DNA of 64,000 nucleotides from Paenibacillus sp. OK003 (GTDB taxonomy: Bacteria; Bacillota; Bacilli; Paenibacillales; Paenibacillaceae), in assembly GCF_900109515.1 (NCBI RefSeq), contig NZ_FOBD01000002.1:310001-374000 (forward strand), in the 5' to 3' direction. Within the stretch, counting starts at the first letter, position 1, and every line of letters starts with the position of its first letter. Below the pieces are notes generated by a model that was not told where the DNA came from, ran no database searches, and saw only the letters and a program-made list of their open reading frames with translations. This document shows positions 1-10,022 of this stretch, piece after piece. A program made the translations under genes and the position numbers.

Positions 1-803
1 GCTGCACCTGCGCCGCCATCGTTACCCATGAGAATTTGTGGCTCGGTGAATAGCTGCATGCCGCCAATCGTTGATGTGATCACAGTGAACAGAATGACGG
101 GACGCAGCATCGGAATCGTAATTCGGAAAAAAGACTGTATCCCGGATGCGCCGTCAATCTTGGCTGCCTCGTACAATGTCTGCGGGATGCTCTGAAGTCC
201 GGCTAGATAGATGACTGCGTTGTATCCTGTCCAGCGCCAGACTACCATGGAGGATATCGCTACTTTGATGCCCTACGGTGCATTCAGCCATTCCACCACG
301 GGAAGTCCGACGGACTGTAGCAGATAGTTGAGGAAGCCATAGTTGTTGGCAAACAGGGCACCGAAGATAATGGCCACGGCCACGATGGACGTCACGTTCG
401 GCAGGAAATACCCCACCCGAAACAGCGTACGGAACTTCACAAAAGGTGCATGCAGCAGAAACGCAATGATCAGGGCATAGAACAGCATGGGGATAGTGGA
501 ATAAATCCAGATCATGAACGTGTTGCCCACCGCTTGCCAGAATTCAGCATCAGTCAGCATATATTTAAAGTTGTTTAATCCGTTATAGGTCATCACACCA
601 ATGCCATCCCATTTGTGGAAGGCCAGATATAAGGAAAAACCGATCGGAAACAGTCCAAACACGGCAAACAGAATGTAAAACGGAGAGATCGCCACATAGA
701 GTGCACGATGTTCCCACATCCGGGACAAGAGTGATTTCTGCCGATCCAGATCCGGACTTACCTTCCCCGGATCCGGAGTGAGGCGAGGTTCGGTTACAGC
801 CAT
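1..803 (-). pseudogene. Sugar ABC transporter permease (MalF/UgpA type), interrupted by an in-frame amber codon; runs off the window
   Basis: Start is the ATG at 803, 7 bases after a GGAGG. The frame reads as a first-position sugar permease: a short cytoplasmic N-terminus, a first membrane span near residues 36-60, then further spans. Translation stops at TAG (273-275) after WLNAP, yet the same frame continues without a break to base 1 with typical permease sequence, including the EAAKIDGASGIQ loop that contacts the ATPase. In this family the residue after the proline is often Trp, so TGG to TAG is the simplest explanation. It sits 45 bases downstream of the binding-protein gene and was surely co-transcribed with it. 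Either the gene is dead or there is a base-call error. The 3' end lies outside the window. Confidence 0.85.
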
Positions 804-848
804 ATGAATTCCTCCTTTGCGGATTGCCATCTCAGTAGAGTGTCTGAA

Positions 849-2122
849 TTAACGCTGTAACTCCCGCTCAACACGGTGAACCGTATCAGGCCAGACCTGC
901 TCCGGGTTGGCATTTTGCTTCGCAATATCATTCAGCCGCCGAGTAATGATGTTGTGCACCGAAGGGTATCGTTCGCCAAAGAAAGCCTCTGGCACATGCT
1001 GTGCCGATTCGGCAAATACAGGCCCTGTTGCCTGTCCGCCGAAGAAGGGTTCTTCTTCTTTCATCGCCGGTGTATCAAACACACCAGGTGCCGAAGGAAA
1101 CAGGTTCAACGTTTTATATTGTTCAAGCTGGTTATCCGGGCTTTGCAGCCACTGGATGACTTCGAACGCTTCTTTAGGGTGTTTGCTTGACTTCAAAATG
1201 GACAGGAATGATCCACCGTTATTGCCGTCTCCACCAGGAGCGCGAGTGACTCGCCACTTGCCAGAGGTATCCGGCGCGGCTTCCTGCAATACCTGCTTCA
1301 TCCAGACCGCCCCCACAAAGGAAGCAATCTCACCATTATTCATCGCTGCGTTCCAGCCCGGGGTCCAGCCGTCTGCATTAGCGAGCAGCCCTTTTTGCTT
1401 GAAGGATACAGGGTATCCCAGCTCTGCTTGACGAGTGGAGAATCCATACCGATAAACGAGCCGTCCGGACGGAAATACCGTTCGGTTCCTTGCGATAACA
1501 TTTGATTGTAAACGGTTCCAATATTGTCGGTTAGAAAAACCTTGCCTCCGAACTTTTCCTTGATCTGTTCTCCGGCAGCAGAATAGGCGTCCCAGTTGTT
1601 GATCTGACGAGCCACTTCTTCAGGCTCGGAAGGCAATCCGGCTTCCTTAAACAGATCTGCACGGTAGAAGAGGGCTGTCGGTCCCGTATCCATAGGGAAA
1701 CCGATCATTTGTCCACCCGGTGTAACGCCTTGCTTCCATTTCCAATCCAGATATTGGTCTTCGACGTCACCTGCGCCGAGATCATACAGATTATAGAAAC
1801 GGTCCTCGCTGGGAAAGAGCTCCATGATCCAATCGTTCAATGCGACAATGTCCGGCTCACCTGAGCGCGCAGCGAGTGTCGTTTTGAGTTTTGCTTTGAA
1901 ATCACCACCGATTTTCTGAGCGGTCAGTTCAATATTGGGGAACTTTTCCTTGGCCTTGGCAATCAGCTTATCATCGATGGAACGGTTCCAGTACCACAAT
2001 GTAAGCGCTACCTTTTTGTTGTTCGATGAATCGTTCTGTCCCGGCCAGATGGAGCATCCGCTCACCAGCATGACACAGACTAGCAGAATGGCTGTCCAGC
2101 ATGTTCTTTTCCGGCGGATCAT
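849..2122 (-). pseudogene. Extracellular sugar-binding lipoprotein of an ABC transporter, frameshifted
   Basis: The N-terminal part (2122 down to about 1411) has a lipoprotein signal (lipobox VSGCS near residue 23) and the fold-1 sequence of a multiple-sugar binding protein (LTLWYWNRSIDDK). That frame then goes out of phase and stops near 1340. The remaining part continues in another frame from about 1411 to 849 with a coherent C-terminal lobe (NADGWTPGWNAAMNNGE onward). Adding one base after the Asp-Thr codons near 1411 restores SWDTAVSFKQKGLLANADG, so a single-base deletion is the likely lesion. A strong GAGGGGG site precedes the ATG. It lies directly upstream of the broken permease. The substrate cannot be named. 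A sequencing error at one base would give the same picture. Confidence 0.82.
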
Positions 2123-2181
2123 GTGATAACCCCCTCATCGTTAAGTTCGAGGCATGAAGTGTGATGGACTACAACATAAGT

Positions 2182-2239
2182 GTATGAGCAGTTTATAAAC
2201 TCATACCCAATATTCCTGAAATGAAACACAAATTTGTGT
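2182..2239. promoter_or_regulatory. Two palindromes upstream of the broken sugar ABC operon
   Basis: ACACAAATTTGTGT at 2226-2239 is a perfect 14-base palindrome. TATGAG at 2182-2187 pairs with CTCATA about 11 bases later. Both lie 60-120 bases upstream of the binding-protein start and beside the opposite promoter at 2261. They look like operator half-sites, but no regulator for this operon is visible in the window. Confidence 0.45.
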
Positions 2240-2260
2240 CGGTTGCGTATCATAAATTTA

Positions 2261-2335
2261 TTAGTTACTTTAGAAACAAAAGTTACTTGACACAACATAA
2301 TTTTTATTTTAAACTTGCTTACATAAAGTAACTAA
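2261..2335 (+). promoter_or_regulatory. SigA-type promoter with repeated GTTACTT operator motif for the cyclohydrolase paralogue
   Basis: TTGACA (2287-2292), a 17-base spacer and TAAACT (2310-2315) form a good promoter. It is flanked by TTAGTTACTTTA (2261-2272) and its exact inverse TAAAGTAACTAA (2324-2335), with a third GTTACTT overlapping the -35 at 2282-2288. The arrangement, in register with the -10 box, recurs upstream of doxX at 9318-9370. Confidence 0.7.
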
Positions 2336-2449
2336 TGATGATGACAATAATATAGATACGTATGATATGCAATCCAGTGATCCATTTTCCGTCTGGATGC
2401 GAATCAATTTATAACCAAACCAAGATGGCTTAACAGGAGGAACTTACTA

Positions 2450-3217
2450 ATGATTAATTCACATATTATTCAACTGCTCGCCCCCAAAATCCAGACTTTT
2501 CCGAGTGGAAAAGAATTCATTTACCTCGTTGGGCCGATTAAGCTTCCGGTGAATCTGGATGGAGAGACACATACCTTCCAGTGGTACAGCTGGATGAAAT
2601 CGGAGAAAGCTATGGAAAGCGGCGAGCTGATCGAATCTCTCGCTACTGCCGAACTGGCTGAACGTCAGCAATCCAGCGTGTTGGTTTACGGGGATTTTGC
2701 CGAAGCACAGGAAGCACTGATTCGGATGCACAGCATCTGTCATACAGGCGACATCTTTGGCAGCAAACGTTGTGACTGCGGCTTCCAACTGGAGCAATCG
2801 ATGAAGATGATTGCTGCCCATGGAGCAGGCGCGCTGTTCTATCTGGCGAACCATGAGGGGCGTGGCATCGGTCTGTTCAGCAAAGCGATGGCGTACCTGC
2901 TGCAAGAGGAAGGTCTGGATACCGTTGATGCCAACCTGCAACTTGGGTTCACAGACGATGCGCGTAATTATGATGATGCCATTGCCGTATTGCGTGCGCT
3001 TCGTACAGCACCCGTTACATTGATCACCAACAATCCACGCAAGCTCGCTGCTTTGCAGGAAGCGGGATTGAATGTAGGTGGACGTGTGCCGCTGTGGGGA
3101 GATCGCTCGTCCTTCAACGAAAAATATTTGCAGACCAAAGTGAGCCGTTCCGGTCACTTGGCAGAAAATGATGGATGGGTTGGCGGAGAAACCTTGCTTC
3201 CGCATGCTCAGGCTTAA
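2450..3217 (+). CDS. GTP cyclohydrolase II (RibA-type) paralogue
   Basis: 255 residues; the start ATG follows AGGAGG by 10 bases. RibA-type enzymes open the GTP ring as the first step of riboflavin synthesis. The zinc site is present: HSICHTGDIF with Cys97, then KRCDCG with Cys108 and Cys110. The downstream TNNPRK and the Asp-x-Arg of GFTDDARNY are also kept. Two things are unusual. There is an N-terminal extension of about 75 residues compared with E. coli RibA. The catalytic loop reads YLANHEGRGIG (Tyr131, Glu136) where ordinary RibA has Tyr, three residues including Arg-Gln, then EGR, so it is one residue longer with a different charge. It stands alone, not in a rib operon, behind a promoter shared with a DoxX gene. 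It may be a stress-linked or divergent enzyme and not the housekeeping RibA. Confidence 0.8.
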   Translation: MINSHIIQLLAPKIQTFPSGKEFIYLVGPIKLPVNLDGETHTFQWYSWMKSEKAMESGELIESLATAELAERQQSSVLVYGDFAEAQEALIRMHSICHTGDIFGSKRCDCGFQLEQSMKMIAAHGAGALFYLANHEGRGIGLFSKAMAYLLQEEGLDTVDANLQLGFTDDARNYDDAIAVLRALRTAPVTLITNNPRKLAALQEAGLNVGGRVPLWGDRSSFNEKYLQTKVSRSGHLAENDGWVGGETLLPHAQA

Positions 3218-3309
3218 AAGGTTGATCCCGATCCTGATCTCGATCGATCGTTCAATATGATTTTGGTATAAAGCCTGTTCGCCATACTGTCCAATAGACA
3301 GGACAATTT

Positions 3310-3357
3310 AAGCTGTTTGTGTATGCTCCTTCTGGGGTATACATGAACAGCTTTTTT
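3310..3357 (+). terminator. Rho-independent terminator after the cyclohydrolase paralogue
   Basis: AAGCTGTT (3310-3317) pairs with AACAGCTT (3346-3353); the inner stem pairs fully with G-T wobbles across a TTCT loop, and TTTTTT follows. It ends the 2450 gene. It could instead act as a leader attenuator for glpP, but a promoter-like sequence lies downstream of it at 3421. Confidence 0.8.
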
Positions 3358-3420
3358 GAGTTTAGAGAATGGAGCGGTCCCGTCTCACGCCAAGAATTAA
3401 TCTTACGGTCCTGACTTTGC

Positions 3421-3448
3421 TTGCCGTTCATACCATACGAACTATACA
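3421..3448 (+). promoter_or_regulatory. Candidate glpP promoter
   Basis: TTGCCG (3421-3426), a 16-base spacer and TATACA (3443-3448) lie between the terminator and the glpP ribosome site. The match is moderate; no cre-like sequence is seen nearby. Confidence 0.4.
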
Positions 3449-3482
3449 ATATAGGCATCTGATTTATGCGGGAGGAACGAAG

Positions 3483-5572
<2,090 letters not shown>

Positions 5573-5620
5573 GTGGATTATATTTCGAATGGGCATTTGT
5601 ACTTTTTCGTTAAAGTTCTA

Positions 5621-5639
5621 CAATAAATGATATTTATTG
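5621..5639. promoter_or_regulatory. 19-base AT-rich palindrome between glpK and glpD
   Basis: CAATAAAT and ATTTATTG are perfect inverse arms around GAT, 50 bases after the glpK stop. It may be an operator for glpD transcription. A second weak hairpin (CCCACT 5697-5702 with AGTGGG 5723-5728) lies further on. The rest of the 5573-5965 gap holds the leader terminator described separately and no credible gene. Confidence 0.4.
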
Positions 5640-5868
5640 GTGGAAAATGATGCATAACTTACAGGGGTTATTTTCCTGGAGAAGAGAAAACATATACCCA
5701 CTATAAGGAAAAATAAATGATTAGTGGGTCAGCTTGAAATTCCATCCGCAGGCAGAACAACTTTTTGAAAATTTTTTGAATAATGTGTCATTTCAGGCCT
5801 TCACGCCGCCAGAAATGTGTGATAGGATTAAGTCACAAGTTAAAAAAATGATGTCTGGAGATCGGGAG

Positions 5869-5920
5869 AGACCACGTACCGCTCAGCAATTGCTGAAGCG
5901 AATGACGTGGTCTTTTTTTT
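5869..5920 (+). terminator. Leader terminator (GlpP-type attenuator) ahead of glpD
   Basis: AGACCACGT (5869-5877) pairs with ACGTGGTCT (5905-5913), enclosing a second stem (CTCAGCAATTGCTGAAG region), followed by eight T residues. It ends 45 bases before the glpD start, so it would block glpD unless antiterminated. This is the known arrangement for GlpP control of glpD in Bacillus, and glpP is 2 kb upstream. The role as a GlpP target is inferred from position. Confidence 0.8.
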
Positions 5921-5965
5921 GTGCTTTTGTGAGTATAACAGAGGTAATCAATGGGAGGAATCAGG

Positions 5966-7624
5966 ATGACAACATCGTTCTCGGCAGAAAAGCGTACGGA
6001 ATATCTGGATCGAATGGCGAATGCACATTTTGACATATTGATTATCGGTGGGGGAATCACGGGAGCCGGGATTGCGCTGGATGCAGCTTCCCGCGGATTG
6101 AAGACAGCATTGGTGGAAATGCAGGATTTTGCGGCAGGCACATCCAGTCGTTCGACCAAACTGGTGCATGGCGGTCTACGGTATCTGAAGCAGCTTGAAG
6201 TGAAAATGGTGGCTGAGGTGGGACGGGAGCGAGCGGTGGTGTACGAGAATGGACCGCATGTGACGACACCCGAACCGATGCTGCTCCCCATCTATACGGC
6301 GGGCACCTTTGGCCGCTTCAGCACATCCATTGGCCTGATGGTGTATGACCGACTTGCTGGAGTAAAACGTAGTGAACGACGTCAGATGTTAAATGCCGAG
6401 GCCGTCTCAGACAGTGAGCCATTGCTGCGCAAGGACGGACTGCTGGGTGGTGGACGTTATGTGGAATACCGCACGGACGATGCCCGGCTTACGATTGAGG
6501 TAATGAAGGAAGCGGTACAGCGCGGTGCACAGGCTGTGAACTATGTAAAGGCAGTAGCATTCCTGAAGGAGAATGGAGTTATTACCGGCATTCAGGCTGT
6601 GGACCAGATCAGCGGTCAATCTTATGATCTGCGGGCAACCAAGGTGATTAATGCTTCCGGTCCATGGGTGGATGAGCTGCGCAAGATCGATGGTTCGCGC
6701 CAAGGCAAAACGTTGCAGATGACGAAAGGTATTCATCTGGTATTCGACGGTACACGTTTCCCGTTAAGGCAGGCTGTATATTTTGATACACCGGATGGAC
6801 GAATGGTCTTTGCTGTCCCGCGGGATGGCAAAACCTATGTAGGAACCACAGATACCGTCTACGAAGATGATCCCGCACACCCGTTAATCTCCGAAGCAGA
6901 CCGGGATTATGTCATCGATGCTGTCAACGGCATGTTCCCGGGCGTTCGGATTCGAGCCGAGGATGTGGAGTCCGGTTGGGCAGGTGTGCGTCCGTTGATT
7001 CATGAGGAAGGCAAAGGACCTTCCGAAATTTCGCGCAAGGATGAAGTGTGGGCAGCTCCTTCGGGGTTGATCACGATTGCCGGGGGTAAATTAACCGGGT
7101 ACCGCAAAATGGCCGAGATGGTTGTTGATCTGGCTGCCCGCCAATTGGAGCAGGAGACGGGGAGATCCGTTGGACCATGTATAACAAAAAAGATGCCGAT
7201 CTCTGGAGGCCACGTTGGCGGTTCCGCCGGATTTGGTGCGTATGCTGAACGCAAGATTAAGGACGGCGTAGCACTTGGGCTCGACAGATCTACTGCGGAA
7301 CGATTAGCCCGAGTGTATGGTTCCAATGTGGACGCACTGTACGAGCGGATGCCTGACCCGCGGACAAAGGCCGAGCTGTATGGAATGTCACAGGAGCTGC
7401 TGCTAATGCTGCGTTATGCCATTGACGAGGAGATGGCTGTGACACCTGCAGACTTTTTTGTGAGACGCACCGGAGACCTGTTTTTCCGCATTGACGAAGT
7501 CCGTCAGTATAAGGCAGCGGTTATTCAGTATATGGCTGAACGCCTGGATTGGCGGGAGGAGCAAGCGATACGGTTTGCGAATGAACTGGATCAGCTGCTC
7601 TTGGAAGCATCGGGCAAAATGTAA
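5966..7624 (+). CDS. glpD: Aerobic glycerol-3-phosphate dehydrogenase
   Basis: The start chosen is the second in-frame ATG, at 5966, because GGGAGGA lies 8 bases before it; the earlier ATG overlaps that site. The protein has 552 residues. It oxidises glycerol-3-phosphate to dihydroxyacetone phosphate at the membrane, passing electrons to quinone through FAD. The FAD loop GGGITGAG lies at residues 28-35, followed by the typical GTSSRSTKLVHGGLRYL block and the C-terminal GGKLTGYRKMAE segment. It follows a leader terminator, so expression should need GlpP and glycerol-3-phosphate. It completes the glycerol pathway begun by glpK. Confidence 0.96.
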   Translation: MTTSFSAEKRTEYLDRMANAHFDILIIGGGITGAGIALDAASRGLKTALVEMQDFAAGTSSRSTKLVHGGLRYLKQLEVKMVAEVGRERAVVYENGPHVTTPEPMLLPIYTAGTFGRFSTSIGLMVYDRLAGVKRSERRQMLNAEAVSDSEPLLRKDGLLGGGRYVEYRTDDARLTIEVMKEAVQRGAQAVNYVKAVAFLKENGVITGIQAVDQISGQSYDLRATKVINASGPWVDELRKIDGSRQGKTLQMTKGIHLVFDGTRFPLRQAVYFDTPDGRMVFAVPRDGKTYVGTTDTVYEDDPAHPLISEADRDYVIDAVNGMFPGVRIRAEDVESGWAGVRPLIHEEGKGPSEISRKDEVWAAPSGLITIAGGKLTGYRKMAEMVVDLAARQLEQETGRSVGPCITKKMPISGGHVGGSAGFGAYAERKIKDGVALGLDRSTAERLARVYGSNVDALYERMPDPRTKAELYGMSQELLLMLRYAIDEEMAVTPADFFVRRTGDLFFRIDEVRQYKAAVIQYMAERLDWREEQAIRFANELDQLLLEASGKM

Positions 7625-7692
7625 TGCAGGATTTCGCATCTGGGGGTCGAATGGAACATGTAAGCGTGTAACAAGGAGAGGGGATTACATCT

Positions 7693-8697
7693 ATGACTTT
7701 ACAGATCGGAATCATTGGAACAGGTTGGTTCAGCAAGGTACATGCCGATATTCTGGCACGAATGGAAGGTGTTCGTGTAGCAGCTGTCTGTGGTACAGCG
7801 CTGGAAAAGGCGGAGGCCATGGCTTCCGTCTATGATGCTGTTGGCTACGGTGAACTTGAACATATGCTGGATGGTGAAAAGCTGGATGCAGTCTATATCT
7901 GTGTGCCTCCGATGTCTCATGGATCGATTGAAGCTGAATTGATTCGTCGGGGCATCCCGTTCCTGGTGGAGAAACCGCTGAGTACAGGCATGGATATCCC
8001 TCGTCAGGTGCTGGATCAGGTACAGAAGTCCGGATTGTTGACAACGGTAGGTTATCATTTCCGCTATCAGGAGGCTGCACAGGTACTGAAAGAAGCGATG
8101 AAAGAGCAGACCGTCGGCATGGCGCTTGGGCGCTGGATGGGCGGAATGCCAGGAGTCGCCTGGTGGCGTCGCCAGGAAGGCTCCGGGGGACAGTTTGTGG
8201 AACAGACGACCCATATCGTGGATTTGCTGCGGTATTGTGCTGGTGAAGTGACAGAAGTATACGCTGTAGCGGCCCAACGCAGCATGCATGAAAAGCATGA
8301 GCATGTCACGGTAGCTGATGTGGCGAATGTAACGCTTAAGCTGGAGAGTGGGGCCATCGCGAGCATTGCGAATACCTGCCTGCTGCCAGATGGTGAGGGC
8401 GGCGCAGGGCTTCAGTTCTACACAGATGCCGGAGTCTGGGATTGGACGCCTGAACGTCTTCTTCTGCCAAGTGCTGCCCCTCATGCAATGGCAGGTCTGG
8501 AGATTCCCGCAGGGCATAACCCGTATGAGCGGGAAAATGAAGCGTTCATTCACGCCCTTCGTACCGGAGATCGTTCACGGATTTTGTCCGATTATGCGGA
8601 TGCCTGCCGTACACAGGAAATTACAACGGCGGCATTGGCTTCGGCAGATTCAGGATTGCCGGTACAGCTTCAGCGCTCCAAACATCTCTCTCATTAA
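7693..8697 (+). CDS. Gfo/Idh/MocA family NAD(P)-dependent oxidoreductase
   Basis: 334 residues. The N-terminal Rossmann fold begins GIIGTGWFSKVH (residues 6-17). The family EKP motif is at residues 93-95 (VEKPLS), and the C-terminal alpha/beta domain includes GGQFVEQTTHIVDLLRY, where the His corresponds to the usual catalytic position. Members oxidise or reduce sugars, inositols and related polyols; the substrate here cannot be read from the sequence. The start ATG follows GGAGAGGGG by about 9 bases. It lies 68 bases after glpD in the same direction, so it may be read through from glpD, and a terminator closes the unit at 8735. Confidence 0.88.
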   Translation: MTLQIGIIGTGWFSKVHADILARMEGVRVAAVCGTALEKAEAMASVYDAVGYGELEHMLDGEKLDAVYICVPPMSHGSIEAELIRRGIPFLVEKPLSTGMDIPRQVLDQVQKSGLLTTVGYHFRYQEAAQVLKEAMKEQTVGMALGRWMGGMPGVAWWRRQEGSGGQFVEQTTHIVDLLRYCAGEVTEVYAVAAQRSMHEKHEHVTVADVANVTLKLESGAIASIANTCLLPDGEGGAGLQFYTDAGVWDWTPERLLLPSAAPHAMAGLEIPAGHNPYERENEAFIHALRTGDRSRILSDYADACRTQEITTAALASADSGLPVQLQRSKHLSH

Positions 8698-8734
8698 TCC
8701 TTTTATGACGTAACCAGAAATGTAACCCCATGAA

Positions 8735-8787
8735 AAAGACGCCTGAATCTGGACTGATCGGAAGATCAGTTCAATTCGGGCGTCTTT
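8735..8787. terminator. Bidirectional terminator between convergent genes
   Basis: AAAGACGCC (8735-8743) pairs with GGGCGTCTTT (8778-8787), with an inner GATC-GGAA-GATC hairpin. A-rich and T-rich flanks suit both the oxidoreductase (plus) and the HxlR gene (minus). Confidence 0.8.
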
Positions 8788-8812
8788 GTGTTGTACATGA
8801 ATCAGAATCTGG

Positions 8813-9151
8813 CTACTTAGTAGACTGCTGCTGTTTCAACCAGTCTGAGGACCAGTTGTAAATCTGATTGATGACGGGTTCGATAGCTCTGCCTTTGGGC
8901 GTCAATTCATACTCTACGCGGGGCGGAATTTCAGGATACATATGGCGGGTTACGATACCTTCCATTTCCATTTCCTTCAGACGTTCGGATAACAACCGAC
9001 CGCTAATCGCCATTTCTGCTTCCAGCTCTGTGAATCGTTTGGGTCCGGATAACAGTTGGTACATGATGAGCAGTACCCATTTCTTACCGATGATATCCAT
9101 GGCTTGCGTAATGAGACAGGGACTTGGGGATTTTACTTTTCTCAGCTTCAA
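8813..9151 (-). CDS. HxlR-family winged-helix regulator (YodB/CatR-like)
   Basis: 112 residues from a TTG start at 9151, which has AGG eight bases upstream; a GTG at 9160 is the alternative but abuts that site. The HxlR core is clear: CLITQAMDIIGKKWVLLIMY, GPKRFTELEAEM and SGRLLSERLKEME (recognition region), then the PRVEYELTPKG wing. One cysteine stands just before the first helix (SPSPC), the position of the redox-sensing Cys in B. subtilis YodB and relatives. It is divergent from a doxX gene. In B. subtilis the HxlR proteins YodB and CatR control catDE, and CatD is a DoxX protein, so a role in quinone or electrophile stress is a reasonable inference. Confidence 0.85.
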   Translation of the reverse strand: MKLRKVKSPSPCLITQAMDIIGKKWVLLIMYQLLSGPKRFTELEAEMAISGRLLSERLKEMEMEGIVTRHMYPEIPPRVEYELTPKGRAIEPVINQIYNWSSDWLKQQQSTK

Positions 9152-9254
9152 CGTGTTCACCTCGATTCAAGTAAGTATTATGGATTTTCTCGTATATATA
9201 AAAGTGCGTGGCTTTCTGCCGCTCTGACCAAAGTAAGGGACAATGAAGTCAACA

Positions 9255-9294
9255 TGTTACATACAAAATGTACTGTAACATACCTTTTGTATGT
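9255..9294. promoter_or_regulatory. Nested inverted repeats in the hxlR-doxX divergent region
   Basis: TGTTAC (9255-9260) is inverted as GTAACA (9275-9280), and ACATACAAAA (9259-9268) is inverted as TTTTGTATGT (9285-9294). The two dyads interlock within 40 bases, about 100 bases upstream of hxlR. They suggest an autoregulatory operator. The gap 9152-9519 also holds TTACTTGAAT on the minus strand at 9165-9174. Confidence 0.5.
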
Positions 9295-9317
9295 ATTATA
9301 CACTATTCGTCAAAAAA

Positions 9318-9370
9318 TTACTTGAATAAATAATGTTATTATTATATACTCACTTCATAAAAGTAAGTTA
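9318..9370 (+). promoter_or_regulatory. doxX promoter with the same motif layout as the 2261-2335 promoter
   Basis: TTGAAT (9322-9327), a 17-base spacer and TATACT (9345-9350). The -35 box is preceded by ATTAC, and the -10 is followed by ACTTCATAAAAGTAAG and TTAATGAT. The 2261-2335 promoter has the same words at the same distances: GTTAC before the -35, CTTACATAAAGTAAC and TAATGAT after the -10. Confidence 0.65.
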
Positions 9371-9519
9371 ATGATTATTAATATGTATAATATCAGCACA
9401 TACTATTTTCGTAGATGCAAACTACCCATTTTAAAAATAGAGTTACGTGGTAACTTTTACATAGATTTCTTTTATACAACAGATGGATATAGACATTCAT
9501 TTTCAGGAGGATTATACAT

Positions 9520-9906
9520 ATGAACAAAGGCATAAGAATTTTGGGATATATTGCGTTGGTTGTGCTTGCGGGTGTGTTTGTAATGACAGGCTTTAACAAG
9601 GTTAGTGGAGCAGAGATGATGGTACAGACTTTCGAAGGTTTCTCCTATCCTACATGGACGATGTATCTCATTGGTGCAGTAGAACTGCTCAGTGCGGTGG
9701 GCTTGCTGATTCCACGTACTCGTATTCTGGCTTCAGGCGTATTGACGTTCATTCTGATTGGGGCTGTGGGGAGTCATCTGATTTATGGACAATATGCGGC
9801 TGTTCCTTTCCCGGTAGTACTGTTGGTTGCTAACATTGTTGTTCTTATTATGGGTATGCGTAAACTGGAAGCGGAAGAAATGGATATCGATCTCGTGCAG
9901 GTCTAA
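9520..9906 (+). CDS. DoxX-family membrane protein (CatD/MhqP-like)
   Basis: 128 residues with four predicted membrane spans (about residues 8-24, 46-62, 70-88 and 95-112) and the DoxX features VMTGFNKVSG after span 1 and GAVELLSAVGLLIP in span 2. The start follows AGGAGG by 10 bases. DoxX proteins in Firmicutes are small membrane components linked to thiol, quinone and oxidant stress. The biochemical reaction is not settled. The divergent HxlR gene is the likely regulator. A terminator follows at 9946. Confidence 0.85.
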   Translation: MNKGIRILGYIALVVLAGVFVMTGFNKVSGAEMMVQTFEGFSYPTWTMYLIGAVELLSAVGLLIPRTRILASGVLTFILIGAVGSHLIYGQYAAVPFPVVLLVANIVVLIMGMRKLEAEEMDIDLVQV

Positions 9907-9945
9907 GAGTTTGATTGATTTGGATTCAAATGTTCCAATATGAAG

Positions 9946-9984
9946 AAGATGACCACTGCAATGGAGCGGTAGTCATCTTTTTTA
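9946..9984 (+). terminator. Terminator after doxX
   Basis: AAGATGAC (9946-9953) pairs with GTCATCTT (9972-9979), with a further short inner stem and a run of T to 9984. Confidence 0.8.
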
Positions 9985-10022
9985 TTATCGAAGGGCTGTC
10001 CCACGAAAGGAATGCTTTGAGA

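Noticed and set aside
907..1431. 174-codon plus-strand open frame opposite the broken binding protein
   Set aside because: It is the complement of a coding region; the minus-strand reading has clear family sequence and this one has none.
5734..6033. TTG-started open frame of 99 codons in the glpD leader
   Set aside because: It has no ribosome site, runs through the leader terminator and into glpD in another frame, and its sequence matches no family I know.
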